From positions 124,001 through 188,000 of the forward strand of contig NZ_JMCC02000029.1 in the NCBI RefSeq assembly GCF_000737335.2: a DNA stretch of 64,000 nucleotides, given 5' to 3'. A program made the position numbers and the translations under genes. The stretch is from Enhygromyxa salina (lineage in GTDB: Bacteria; Myxococcota_A; Polyangia; Nannocystales; Nannocystaceae). The notes below the pieces were generated by a model that was given only the letters and a program-made list of their open reading frames with translations, ran no database searches and was not told the DNA's origin. Positions 34,004 through 43,500 of this stretch are shown piece after piece; the first letter of the stretch is position 1, and each line of letters opens with the position of its first letter.

Positions 34004-34972
34004 TCAGCGCGGTGGTTTGAAGCCGGCGGCTTCCTCGACCAAGAAGTCCCACACGGCCCGGATCCGCGGCACGCCCCGCAGCGCCTTGTGGCCAACCAAC
34101 CACAGCGAGCCCGTTGGTAGGGCGGACACCCGCTTGGTCAGCTTTGGACCGAGCGGGAGCTCGTCGAGCTCGATCCAGTCGAGGAACGGTCGGCCGACGA
34201 TGATCGCCCCGAGCCCGGCCCGCGCGGCTTGGATCTGCGCGTCCATCGAGCTCGTGCGCAGCACGACACGGGTCGGGTCGACGTTGTCCGCGATCCAGCG
34301 CGCGTCGGGCAGGCTGGCAAGATCTGGGCCCCAGTTGATCCAATCGATCGCGCTGGTGTCCTCGAGCTTTTGGATCTTGCGGATGAGCTCGGGCGCGGCG
34401 GCGATCGTCGACTCCGCTTCGATCAGCCGCAGCGCGATCAGATCCCCCGCGCGAGGTCGGACGCTGCGCAGGGCGATGTCGGCCTCGCGGCGGGTCAGAT
34501 CCGCGTAGCCAACCGCGGCGTCGAGCTCGACGATGAGCTTGGGATGCCGCGCGCGCAGCCGCGCGATCGCGGGCGCGATGAACCAGTTGGCGATCCCAGG
34601 CGGCGCGCTGACCCGCACGAGCCCCTCGGCCTCGGTCTCCCTGCCTTCGACCAGACGCAGCGCGTCGGCGACCGAGCGCTCCATCGCCTCGGCGATCGGG
34701 ACCAGGCCCCGGGCCAGCTCCGTCGCCGCGACGCCCGAGGGTGAGCGATCGAACAAGTGGACGCCCAGCGCGGCCTCGAGCCCGTCGAGCCGGCGCCCCA
34801 CCGTGGTCGTGTTGACGCCCAAGCGCTGGCCTGCGCCGGTCAACGTGCCCGCCCGCGCGAGCGCCAACAACACCTCGAGGTCGTCCCAGTTCAGGCGTCG
34901 CGTGAGCGCGGCGCTGGGCTCACGCGACCCTGCGCTTGCGTGCTTGCGATCCCGATCGGTCTTTGCTGCCAT
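34004..34972 (-). CDS. LysR-family transcriptional regulator
   Basis: 322 residues from ATG 34972; the frame extends upstream but the LysR N-terminus begins near LNWDDLEVLLALARAGTL. The winged helix-turn-helix (AGQRLGVNTTTVGRRLDGLE) is at residues ~40-65, followed by the helix with GVHLFDR and a substrate-binding domain (GLVRVSAPPGIANWFIAPAI). It diverges from the epimerase gene, with an inverted repeat ATTGCA-N4-TGCAAT at 35110-35125 in the gap. LysR proteins usually regulate the divergent neighbour and themselves in response to a small molecule. A short Lys/Arg-rich extension precedes the HTH. Confidence 0.9.
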   Translation of the reverse strand: MAAKTDRDRKHASAGSREPSAALTRRLNWDDLEVLLALARAGTLTGAGQRLGVNTTTVGRRLDGLEAALGVHLFDRSPSGVAATELARGLVPIAEAMERSVADALRLVEGRETEAEGLVRVSAPPGIANWFIAPAIARLRARHPKLIVELDAAVGYADLTRREADIALRSVRPRAGDLIALRLIEAESTIAAAPELIRKIQKLEDTSAIDWINWGPDLASLPDARWIADNVDPTRVVLRTSSMDAQIQAARAGLGAIIVGRPFLDWIELDELPLGPKLTKRVSALPTGSLWLVGHKALRGVPRIRAVWDFLVEEAAGFKPPR

Positions 34973-35109
34973 GCTGCTGCGAGCCTGCAAAGTTGGATCA
35001 ATGCCACGAGCGTGGCGCTCAACCTTCCGCGGCGAGCGGCACCAGCGGGCGAGGCGTCTTTGGCACCACACCGTAGGTTCCCCTGGCTGGCAAACCGGCT
35101 GAGACCCAT

Positions 35110-35125
35110 ATTGCATTTTTGCAAT
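35110..35125. promoter_or_regulatory. Candidate LysR operator
   Basis: ATTGCA-TTTT-TGCAAT is a perfect inverted repeat of 6 bp arms with a 4-nt spacer, containing the T-N11-A pattern of LysR boxes. It lies 57 bp before the epimerase ATG 35182 and 138 bp before the LysR start, the usual place for the shared operator. Confidence 0.6.
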
Positions 35126-35181
35126 TCTGGGTGGCTTTAGTCGACATGGTGTTGCGATCTCGCAAGCATCATCATCTGGGC

Positions 35182-36153
35182 ATGAACCCGCTCGCGCAAG
35201 CCCAAGCTGCTCCGCTCCACACGATCTTCGGCGCTGGCCAGGTCGGTCACAAGCTCGCTCTCGTGCTCCTCGACCGGGGTTATCGCGTGCGGCTGGTCCG
35301 GCGTGGGCCGGCAGGTGCCCCGCGTCAGGGGTTGGTCTGGATGTCGGGCGACGTCACGGACCCAAGCTTCGCCGATGAGGCCGCGCGGGGGGCTGCGGTC
35401 GTCTACAACTGCGTCAACCCGCCCGACTACGCCCGCTGGCATGGCGTCCTCGAGCCGCTCGCGCGCGGGGTTCGTGGGGCGGCGACCCGCGCGGGGGCCC
35501 GGCTGGTGGTGCTGGATTGCCTGTACATGTACGGCGTCCCCGGAGCCACGCCATTTGACGAAGACACGCCCATGCGCCCGTGCAGCAGCAAGGGTGAGCT
35601 GCGGGCCCAGCTGGTCGAGGAGTTGTTCGAGGCCCATCGCCGCGGCGAGGTCGAGGTGACCACCGGCCGCGCGTCGGACTACTTTGGACCGGACACGCCG
35701 CTGTCCGTGCTGCTGAATCCGCGCGCGCTCGCGCGGGTGCGGGCTGGCAAGCGCGTCGAGGCCTTCGGCGATCCCGATCTGCCGCACGGCTACAGCTACA
35801 CGCCCGACGTGGCCCGCGGCCTGGCCGAGCTCGGGACCCGGCCCGAGGCGGTCGGGCGCGCGTTTCATCTGCCGCTGTCGTGGGCGGGCAGCTCGCGTGG
35901 GTTGGTCGAGCGGTTCGGGCAGGCGCTCGGGCAAGCGGGGGCGATCCGAGCCGTGCCGAGCTGGGCGCTGACCGCCGTGGGCGTGGTCTCGCCGACCGTG
36001 CGAGCGATCCGCGAGATGATCTACCAGTGGGAGGTCCCCTACGTCATCGATGATCGCCGGTTCTGCGCGACCTTCGGGGTTGAAGCCACGCCGATCGACG
36101 AGGCGATCCGAGCGACGCTGGGCGTGGCAAACGGTAACCGCCGGGCGGCGTGA
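35182..36153 (+). CDS. NAD(P)-dependent epimerase/dehydratase-like protein
   Basis: 323 residues from ATG 35182 (MNPLAQAQAAPLHTIFGAG); ATG 35146 would add a basic stretch. The Rossmann start TIFGAGQVGHKLALVLLDRGY is an SDR/extended type, and GDVTDPSFADEAARGAAVVYNCVNP, given as GDVTDPSFADEA and VVYNCVNP, matches NmrA/epimerase proteins; the catalytic region LDCLYMYGVPGATPFDEDTP contains YMYG rather than the classical YxxxK. The C-terminal part (RAFHLPLSWAGSSRGLV) is family-like. It is probably a sugar or small-molecule oxidoreductase controlled by the adjacent LysR protein. Substrate unknown. Confidence 0.8.
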   Translation: MNPLAQAQAAPLHTIFGAGQVGHKLALVLLDRGYRVRLVRRGPAGAPRQGLVWMSGDVTDPSFADEAARGAAVVYNCVNPPDYARWHGVLEPLARGVRGAATRAGARLVVLDCLYMYGVPGATPFDEDTPMRPCSSKGELRAQLVEELFEAHRRGEVEVTTGRASDYFGPDTPLSVLLNPRALARVRAGKRVEAFGDPDLPHGYSYTPDVARGLAELGTRPEAVGRAFHLPLSWAGSSRGLVERFGQALGQAGAIRAVPSWALTAVGVVSPTVRAIREMIYQWEVPYVIDDRRFCATFGVEATPIDEAIRATLGVANGNRRAA

Positions 36154-36185
36154 ATTTTGGTGTTCCACCGGTTGGAGGGGGACCA

Positions 36186-37937
36186 TCAGTAGACGAGGCC
36201 CGCCTCTCCCAGCTGGATGTCGACGTCGTCGCCAGAGATCTTGATCTGCCCGCTCAGCGTCCAATCTGCTCCGACCTCGGTTCGGTACTTGGCGCGATGG
36301 GAACCGACAGCGAGCGACTTCGTCACTGACTTCCCTGCGCCAAACCTGTCGAGCTTGAAGGTCTGCGAGCCGATCTCGACCTCCGCCCAGTTGATACCGG
36401 CGCCCAGCCTAATCGTGACCTCTGCCACGAGGGGCGGGCCTGGTTCCGGCTGAACGTTGCGGGGCGGGCTGGGCTGACGTTTACTTGATTTTGGCTTTGT
36501 TGGCTGTCGTTGGTCGCTTGCGCTGGCGGCCTGGTCTGGCCCGGGATCGTGACGGGCTGCGGGTTGGCCTACGTGCGCCGGAGCGCTGGCGACCGCCAGC
36601 ATGGTCGCGGGTTCATCTGAAGCCGTAGCGCCTGGCTCCTGGTGTGCGTCGGTATCGACATCTCGTACCTCAGGTTGGACTGCTGGGTGCTCGCTCACCG
36701 CTGCCTCCTGCTGTGGGTACTCGGCATTCACGACCCGCAGCGCTGCCCATGCCCCTGGCCCAAACCAAAGCCCCACGCCCAACAGACCGAAGCCAACCAG
36801 GATCAAGCCAGCGAGCAACGCAGGCACGAGACGATGTTGCCTCTGGGCCTCGCTCGTGCGCTCGGGCACGGTCTTCGCGGATGGATCCGCGCTCTCGCCC
36901 CTGCTGGCCGGGCCGGCGTGGCTCTCAACCGCGGGAGGCCCACCCCCCCTGTCCGTCGGTGCGTCATCGGAGTGCTCGGGCGGGGGGTTCGCGTCATTCA
37001 CCACATAGGTAGCCGATGTGTCGGACCCCCTCGTCGTCCGCGAAGCGTGCCGTCGGACCGCATCCTCAATCTCAAATGTCGCGTTGCGATAACCCGGCCA
37101 CTGGATCAGTTCGTGAAACACCTCGCGGGCGCTCTGCGGGCGCGAGTGAGATTCATACGAGAGTAGGCGGTCGCGTAGGTTCGCCAGTTCGCTTGGCGCG
37201 ACCGCGTCCTCAGAGAGCGGTGGAACCATCCCGGCTAGGGCGTAACCGTAGAGCTGAACGTGGTCGATGGCGTCAACCCGAAACTTCCGACGATCGAGAA
37301 GCTCATGCAGTATGGCGCCAACGGGAAACAGATCGACGGTGGGATGTCGTGTCTTGCCGCGAAGCTGTTCTGGAGGCATGTATCGGATCTTGCCCTTCGC
37401 GCATAGCGGGCTGGTCGTCTCTTCTGACGATATCCTTGCGACGCCAAAATCCAATAGCTTAATTTCGCCACGGGTCGAAATGATGATGTTATGAGGCGAA
37501 ACGTCGCGGTGGATGACGGAGAACTTTGTCCCGTCCTCGTTGAGCTCGTGAGCGTGCATCAAGCCCTTGAGCACTTCGGCGACGATGAACGCGATCGCGG
37601 CGTCCGAGAAGGTCTCGCCCTTCTCCCACATCTTCTTGCAAAGCTGCGCGAGGTTGAGTCCGTCAACCCACTCCATGACGATGTAGAACACGCCACTGCG
37701 ACTCTCGGCGACGTCAAACACGGAGACAATGTTGGAGCTGCGCAGCAGCATACACATCCGCGCCTCCTCCAAGAAGCTCTGCCGGGTGTGCGGCTCGTCA
37801 GCCTGCTCCGGGTGAATGAGCTTGACGGCAACGTCACCTGAGACCCCAGCGATGGACCTTTGGCGGGCCTTCCACACCGATCCCATGCCACCTCGACCGA
37901 GGCGCGTTGTGAGCGTGTACTGTCCGAGCTTTCGCAT
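36186..37937 (-). CDS. Membrane-anchored Ser/Thr protein kinase (Hanks type) with PEGA-like extracellular end
   Basis: 583 residues. Kinase domain 5-285: GRGGMGSVWKA (P-loop), VAVKLI with Lys39, VIHRDVSPHNIII at 141-153 (HRDxxxxN with S instead of K, as in many myxobacterial kinases), LLDFGVARI at 161-169 and the activation segment KGKIRYMPPEQL. A proline-rich linker, one transmembrane helix (LVPALLAGLILVGFGLLGVGLW, given as LVPALLAGLIL and GFGLLGVGLW; ~370-392) and a C-terminal beta region (TIRLGAGINWAEVEIG, VGSHRAKYRT) follow. Last gene of an operon behind the RTX lipoprotein and PEGA-like protein (18-bp gap). Likely a sensor kinase for a surface or matrix state; targets unknown. Confidence 0.88.
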   Translation of the reverse strand: MRKLGQYTLTTRLGRGGMGSVWKARQRSIAGVSGDVAVKLIHPEQADEPHTRQSFLEEARMCMLLRSSNIVSVFDVAESRSGVFYIVMEWVDGLNLAQLCKKMWEKGETFSDAAIAFIVAEVLKGLMHAHELNEDGTKFSVIHRDVSPHNIIISTRGEIKLLDFGVARISSEETTSPLCAKGKIRYMPPEQLRGKTRHPTVDLFPVGAILHELLDRRKFRVDAIDHVQLYGYALAGMVPPLSEDAVAPSELANLRDRLLSYESHSRPQSAREVFHELIQWPGYRNATFEIEDAVRRHASRTTRGSDTSATYVVNDANPPPEHSDDAPTDRGGGPPAVESHAGPASRGESADPSAKTVPERTSEAQRQHRLVPALLAGLILVGFGLLGVGLWFGPGAWAALRVVNAEYPQQEAAVSEHPAVQPEVRDVDTDAHQEPGATASDEPATMLAVASAPAHVGQPAARHDPGPDQAASASDQRQPTKPKSSKRQPSPPRNVQPEPGPPLVAEVTIRLGAGINWAEVEIGSQTFKLDRFGAGKSVTKSLAVGSHRAKYRTEVGADWTLSGQIKISGDDVDIQLGEAGLVY

Positions 37938-37955
37938 CAGTTGTAGGATCCTTTG

Positions 37956-38990
37956 TCAGAATCGGAGAGTGACGCGCGCGGTGACACCAAACTGGCCGCC
38001 GCGGCCCGGCCGGAACTCATCAATACCAACGAGCACGGTCGACGAGAGGACCGCCACCCCGCCCGCAGCTGTCAAGACTGCCCCGGCCACTTGGCTCGTA
38101 CCAAAGACGCTTTCGCACTCCTGCGGATTCGTGTAGGCCGTGACCTTCTTCAGGTTGCTGGCGCACCTGCCGTCGACGGCCAACATTGAGACTCCAGCCG
38201 CGAGGGTGCCAAGTCCAACTCCGAGCGCGACGAGTTCGGCCACGCGGGGCGCAAGCCGCTTCGGAGGCGGGGCGGGGTGTCGGAGAGGTAGCGCTCGTTC
38301 CCCCGACTCGAGGAGCGTTGGAGAGGGCGGAGCCGGACCAGCGTGGGCCGAGGGCTTCGGAGGCGATCCTGGCGAGTCAGAGTCTCGCTCGATCACCTCG
38401 GGGAACACGAGTGTATGGGTTTGGTCGGCCTTTAGCACGAGATCCTCGCGCACCCAGGCTGTCGCGTCCTGGGAATCCCTGGCCTCGGCGATCCAGACGA
38501 CATGGTCCCCGGGCCTCGTAGTTGTCGAGGAAGTGAGCAGCCGCCGACCATCAACCACCACGGCGCAGGCAACCGAACATTCAATCCGCAATGTCGAGCT
38601 TGGGGGTGCTAGCGCCTGACGTCGTGCATCGTGGAGTCGAACCACGGACGGGCCGTAAGCCCGGATCGGGGCCCGCTGCTCCTCGTCGATCCGGATGAGC
38701 TCGTCTGCGGTTGCCTCGGCCGCAGCGAGATCCGCATTGGCGATCTGGAGCCTGATGAGGAGCACGTAGGCGTCGAGCAGCGCCTCTGACACCGACCCAT
38801 CTGTTGGGCTCTCTTCTGGGTGCTGCCGGACCCTGTCGATCGCGCGCTCGATGTTCTCAATCGCGGTTGGAAGGTCCACATCCTCCACGCTCGAGACTGC
38901 TCGAGCGAGTTCGCTCTGCGCGGGCGATGGTGGGGCGGCGACCACCGACAGAGTCGTGAGGGCGAACGTTAGCAGTAACATTTGGCTCAC
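37956..38990 (-). CDS. Exported PEGA-like protein with C-terminal membrane segments
   Basis: 344 residues with an N-terminal signal peptide (MLLLTFALTTLSVVAAPPSPA). Residues ~25-125 are helical and TPR-like (AIENIERAIDRVRQHP, LIRLQIANADLAAAEATADEL given as two pieces here: LIRLQIANADL and AAAEATADEL). A beta domain follows (TLRIECSVACAVVVDGRRLL, PGDHVVWIAEARDS), resembling PEGA surface domains. Near the end come hydrophobic stretches (LVALGVGLGTLAAGVSMLAV and SQVAGAVLTAAGGVAVLSST), so the C-terminus is membrane-embedded. Its start overlaps the stop of the RTX gene (ATGA) and its stop is 18 bp before the kinase start: one operon. Confidence 0.7.
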   Translation of the reverse strand: MSQMLLLTFALTTLSVVAAPPSPAQSELARAVSSVEDVDLPTAIENIERAIDRVRQHPEESPTDGSVSEALLDAYVLLIRLQIANADLAAAEATADELIRIDEEQRAPIRAYGPSVVRLHDARRQALAPPSSTLRIECSVACAVVVDGRRLLTSSTTTRPGDHVVWIAEARDSQDATAWVREDLVLKADQTHTLVFPEVIERDSDSPGSPPKPSAHAGPAPPSPTLLESGERALPLRHPAPPPKRLAPRVAELVALGVGLGTLAAGVSMLAVDGRCASNLKKVTAYTNPQECESVFGTSQVAGAVLTAAGGVAVLSSTVLVGIDEFRPGRGGQFGVTARVTLRF

Positions 38991-39973
38991 TTCTCTGTCT
39001 CAATGTTGTTGAGTCCAGAACCAGGGCCAACGAAGTGGTCCACGACCCGGATCGTCGAATCAGAGACCAAGATTATCAAGTCTTGGCACGAACGAATGAG
39101 CTGGACATCTTCACTGGACGCCCCCGCGATCCAGAGCCGATCATAGCCGCTTTCATCTACAATGGTGTCGTCCCCGTCACCGGGGCGCCAAATGTAGATG
39201 TCGTCGCCTTCGCCCCCGTGGAGCCGGTCATCGCCGCTCCCTCCCTCGATGATGTCGTCTCCCGCTCCACCGAACAGATCGTCGTTTCCGCCGTCGCCTA
39301 CGATGATGTCATCCCCCGCATCTCCGTCCACGAAGTCGTCTCCGGCGCCGCCAGAGATCCAGTCGTGCCCGGGCTGTCCGTGAAGGGCGTCGTCATCGTC
39401 GCCGCCGAACAAGAGGTCATCTCCCGTTCCTCCGATCAGTAGATCGCTGCCGCGTGAACCCGTGAGCAGGTCGTCGCCAGCGTCTCCGAATAGCTTGTCG
39501 TCGCCTTCATGGCCCTGCAAGTTGTCGTCGTCATCGCCGCCATAAATCACATCATTGCCGGTTCGCCCAAGGACGATGTCAGTGCCGTCGAAAGCGAAGA
39601 CCGTGTCATCGCCTGCGAGGCAATCGATGTGGTCGGACGTGGCGTGTTCCCCGAAGACATCAGCGCCGTCGGTCAGGATCGAAGTGTTCGGCGTAGTCAG
39701 GTTGTCCCAGTAGAACGTGTCAGGTGTCGTCGTCGGGTTGGGGTCGAGTTGCTGCTCTTTGATATGCCAGGTGTCAGTGACGTATTCGTCGGGTTCGTCG
39801 CATGTTGGCTCAGGTAGGTCGAGCAAGTGACTTGCTATGTCGTCGCCGCCAACGTCGTGGTCGATATCGCACTCTATTAGATTGGGGTACGCATCGCAGA
39901 GGTCGGTTCGCGTGCAGCCTACGAATGACCACGCGAGCGCGAACCACAGATACACCTGACCACGAATTACCAT
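38987..39973 (-). CDS. RTX-type Ca2+-binding repeat lipoprotein
   Basis: 328 residues from ATG 39973 (MVIRGQVYLWFALAWSFVGC); ATG 40003 and GTG 40018 are alternatives, none with a good ribosome site. The cysteine in FVGC is a plausible lipid anchor. Residues ~110-260 consist of about eight nonapeptide-type repeats such as GGDDDDNLQ, GGTGDDLLFGG, GGAGDDFVDGD and GGAGDDIIEGG, the hemolysin-type calcium beta-roll. RTX repeats fold on binding Ca2+ outside the cell. RTX proteins normally go through a type I exporter recognised by a C-terminal signal; here a lipoprotein signal is used instead. First gene of the RTX/PEGA/kinase operon. Confidence 0.82.
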   Translation of the reverse strand: MVIRGQVYLWFALAWSFVGCTRTDLCDAYPNLIECDIDHDVGGDDIASHLLDLPEPTCDEPDEYVTDTWHIKEQQLDPNPTTTPDTFYWDNLTTPNTSILTDGADVFGEHATSDHIDCLAGDDTVFAFDGTDIVLGRTGNDVIYGGDDDDNLQGHEGDDKLFGDAGDDLLTGSRGSDLLIGGTGDDLLFGGDDDDALHGQPGHDWISGGAGDDFVDGDAGDDIIVGDGGNDDLFGGAGDDIIEGGSGDDRLHGGEGDDIYIWRPGDGDDTIVDESGYDRLWIAGASSEDVQLIRSCQDLIILVSDSTIRVVDHFVGPGSGLNNIETEK

Positions 39974-40588
39974 ACGCACTCTGTTCGCTGCTTCCTTGTC
40001 CATCGCGGAGCGGACCAACCGCCAGTTTCAACGGTACCTCGCCATGGCCCCTCTGAACGTCAACGAGCGGATCGATCCTTCACTATTTTTCGCTCTCGTT
40101 CGGAACTAACTTCCACAGTTTACTTTCGAGATGGCTGTCTGGATCTCGCGCAAGAACAGAGAGAGGGCACTGTACGGATGCCCGCTGTGCACATGCACAT
40201 GGACTGGGCGGGGGCTCGGGCCGCCGATAGCGGAGAGCCAAGGCCGCCCGTCGTACACGACCTACCGCGCGGACGTTCGCCCGGTCATTGTCGCGGCCGT
40301 GTCGTGTGTCGAGTTCATGGGGGAACCGTGATGTTGGTGAACGCGCTGGTGGAACGGATCGCCTACGTCACCACCAGTGCCACGGTGTAGCGAGTGCTCT
40401 GGTCCACGTTGTCAAGGTGTTTTCGGGCCACCCGTGAGTCTGGGAAGATGGCCGAACTCGTTGCTTCGGCCACTGTCTCTCCAGCTAGCGACCGCGCGGC
40501 CTGACGCTCTTGGCGTGTCAGCAACAAAAATCGAGACACCGTGGAACCGCCGCGAGATCCCGTAGTCCGGGGCCCGGGATTTCTCGAT
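39974..40588. other. Long intergenic stretch with a possible HTH gene relic
   Basis: About 615 bp between the divergent RTX operon and VIT/VWA gene. No intact gene is seen. On the minus strand, 40363-40524 (53 codons in one open frame) translates to LLTRQERQAARSLAGETVAEA, then SRVARKHLDNV and TRYTVALVV, which recalls a decayed LuxR-type helix-turn-helix with a shortened linker between the recognition helix and the end. The rest contains no hairpin with a T-run and no clear promoter box. Part is likely the promoter region of both flanking genes. Confidence 0.4.
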
Positions 40589-43500
40589 ATGCCTCGACTG
40601 CTCCGTTCCGTCCTTGCCTGGCTGGCCCTCTGCGCGTTCATGATCTCGTGTGGCGCCACCGAGCCAACCCTGGCCGCGACCGCGCAGGACCGGCCCCCGC
40701 CCCCCAACCTCGAGATAAACGTCGTCCAGCACAGGCCCGCCTCGCTCGTCCCTCGGGTCGACTGGCGGGCCTCGGCGATCGAGCGCGCGCCCATGGCGTT
40801 GACGGCCGGCGATGGGACCGGGCTGCGCTTGGTGTCGGTCACTGGCACCGTGGTGATCGCGGATCCGCTGGCGTTCACGGAGCTGCACCTGACCTTCGAG
40901 AACCCCGAGTCGCGCCGTCGTGAGGGCCGCTTCGAGTTCGATCTTCCGCCCGGCGCCGCGCTGTCACGCTTGGCGATGCAGATCGGCAAGCGCTGGATGG
41001 AGGGCGAGGTCGTCGAGCGCAGCGCAGGTCGCCGGACCTTCGAGACCTACGTGCACGATCGCCCGCGCGTGGATCCGGCGCTGCTCGAGCAGTCAGGGGC
41101 CAATCGCGTGTCGGCCCGCGTGTTTCCGATCCAACCACGCGAGCGCAAGCAGATCATCATCTCGTACAGCCAGCCGCTGATCGGCGGGGATGAGAGCTAC
41201 CGGTTGCCGCTGCAGGGGCTGCCCGAGCTCGACGCTCTCGATGTTCGGGTCATCGTGAAGACGATCGCGGAGCACGGTGCCTCGCAGCGCGTGGTCGAGG
41301 TGAACGAGCGCAGCTTCGCGCCCAAGCGCGACCTCATCGTGGCGCTCGATGGCGGCCAAGATGCGGGCGCGCTGCGGGCCGACGAGCTGGTCGCCGTGCG
41401 GGTACGTCCGCGGCTGGCCGACGCGGACAGCGTGGACCCGGTCGATGGGCTGACGGTGCTGTTCGACACCAGCGCGTCCTCGGCTCAGGGCTACGATCGC
41501 GAGGTCGATCGGCTGGGCGCGATGCTTCAGGCCCTGGGCGACGTGCCGGTTCGTGTGGTGGCGTTTGATCAGACCGTGTCGCTGATCCACGACGGGCCGG
41601 CCGCGGGCGCGCTTGGTGATCCGCTCGCGAGCTTGCGCGCGCGGCGGGGCTTTGGGGCTTCGGATCTGCATGCAGCGCTGTCCCACGCGGTCGTGCGAAC
41701 CGCCTCGAGCCGCCGCTTGCTGATCTGGTCCGATGGGATCGCCACCGCGGGTGAGGTCGAGGGCGCGGCCCTGGTCGCGGTCGCGCAGACGCTGCACTTC
41801 ACGCGGATCGACGCCTACGCGAGCTCGACCTCGGCCGATCGCGCGCTGTTGGGGACGCTTGCGTCCGCCGCGACCCGAGCGGGCTTCGTGGTCGGGCCGG
41901 ACCTGGCCGGCGCCGAGCTCGTCGAGTCTCTCGCGCGGCCGGGCTTCGACGCGGTCGAGGTCAGGGTCGCGGGCGCGGACTGGTCCTACCCGCGCTCGCT
42001 CGAAGGCTTCGCGCCGGGTGATGACGTTGTCGTGGTCGCGAGCTTCCCCCACGCGGCGCCCGAGGAGGTCTACGTTGGATTCTCGGATCCGCGGCTGCCC
42101 GACCACGTGGTCCCGACCTCCGATGCCGCGGTGCCGCTGGTGTTGCGTGCGGTCGCGCGTGCCCGGGTCGACGAGCTGCAGCAGCAGCTCGAGCACAGCA
42201 AGAGTCCCGCCGAGGCCGCGCAGCTGCGAGAGCACCTCGTCGAGCTCGCCGTCGACAACCGCTTGTTGACCCCCCACACCGCGCTGCTCGTGCTCGAGAG
42301 CGAGGCGGAGTATCGGCGCTACGGGATTCAACGGGCCGGGCGCAGCGACATCCTGACGGTGGGGCCCAAGGGGGTCGAGCTGGTGCGGCGAGGCGGACGT
42401 GCGTCGGCCAGCGCGGACGACGACCGGCTCGCGGACGCGCGCGAGCCCGAGGACGCGATCGACGAAGTCAGCCGCGACGCAGGCGTGCTCGGTGTGCTTG
42501 GCCAAGCCGGAAACGGCGACGCGGAGGTGTGGGGCGGGCTCACTGGCGAGGTCGGCGAGGCGTTGGGCGCAGGCGGGCTCGGCCTAGTTGGGACCGGTCG
42601 CGGAGGCGGAGGCGGTGGCGAGGGCACGATCGGACTCGGCAACACCGAGTTGATCGGCAAGGGCGCCAGCGAGGGCACGATCGGGATCGGCAACTCTGGG
42701 CTGATCGGCAATGGGGGCGGCGGCGGGACTGGGGCCGGCTATGGTCGCGGATCCGGTGCCGGCTTTGGCGGCCGCGGCGTGCGTGTGCCCGCGGTGCGCC
42801 AGGCCGCGGCGACCGTCAGCGGATCCCTGGACAAGGACATCATTCGCCGGGTCGTTCGCTCGCGCATCAATGAGGTGCGCCACTGCTACAACGCGGGGCT
42901 GATGCGCAACCCGAACCTCGCGGGGCGGGTGGAGGTGCAGTTCGTGATCGACGAGCGCGGCAGCGTGGACGCTGCGTCGGTCGCAAGCAGCTCACTGGAA
43001 GATCAGCAGGTCGCCACGTGCATCGCCAACGCGACGCGGAGGTGGCGGTTTCCCAAGCCGCCGGGGGGTGGCTCGGTGATCGTCAAGTATCCATTCATGC
43101 TCGACCCGGGCGGCGCGACCATGGCGTCTTCGTGGCGGCCTGCTGCAAGTCGGGCGCCGCGGCGGCGGCCCGGCGACCCGAGCGACGCCAACGGAGCGAA
43201 GTGGGCGGGCTCGGCTCAATCGGGCCGCTACGGATCCCTGCGCGACTTGGTTGCGAATGGGCAGTTCGAGCAGGCGCAGACCAAGGCTTGGGACTGGGCG
43301 ACCACCGAGCCCGACAACGCCCTGGCCCTCGTCGCGCTTGGCGAGCTGCTAGAGCTCGACGGTCAGCGCGAGCTGGCGGCGCGGGTGTATGGCTCGCTGA
43401 TTGATCTACACCCCGAGCGGGCGGACATGCGGCGCGCAGCATCGGCGCGGCTCGAGGCGCTGGACGAGTCGGCGCGCGCGCTGGCGATCGACAGCTTCCG

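Noticed and set aside
40131..40331. Short plus-strand frame in the gap before the VIT/VWA gene
   Set aside because: Composition is random-like and no start context is present.
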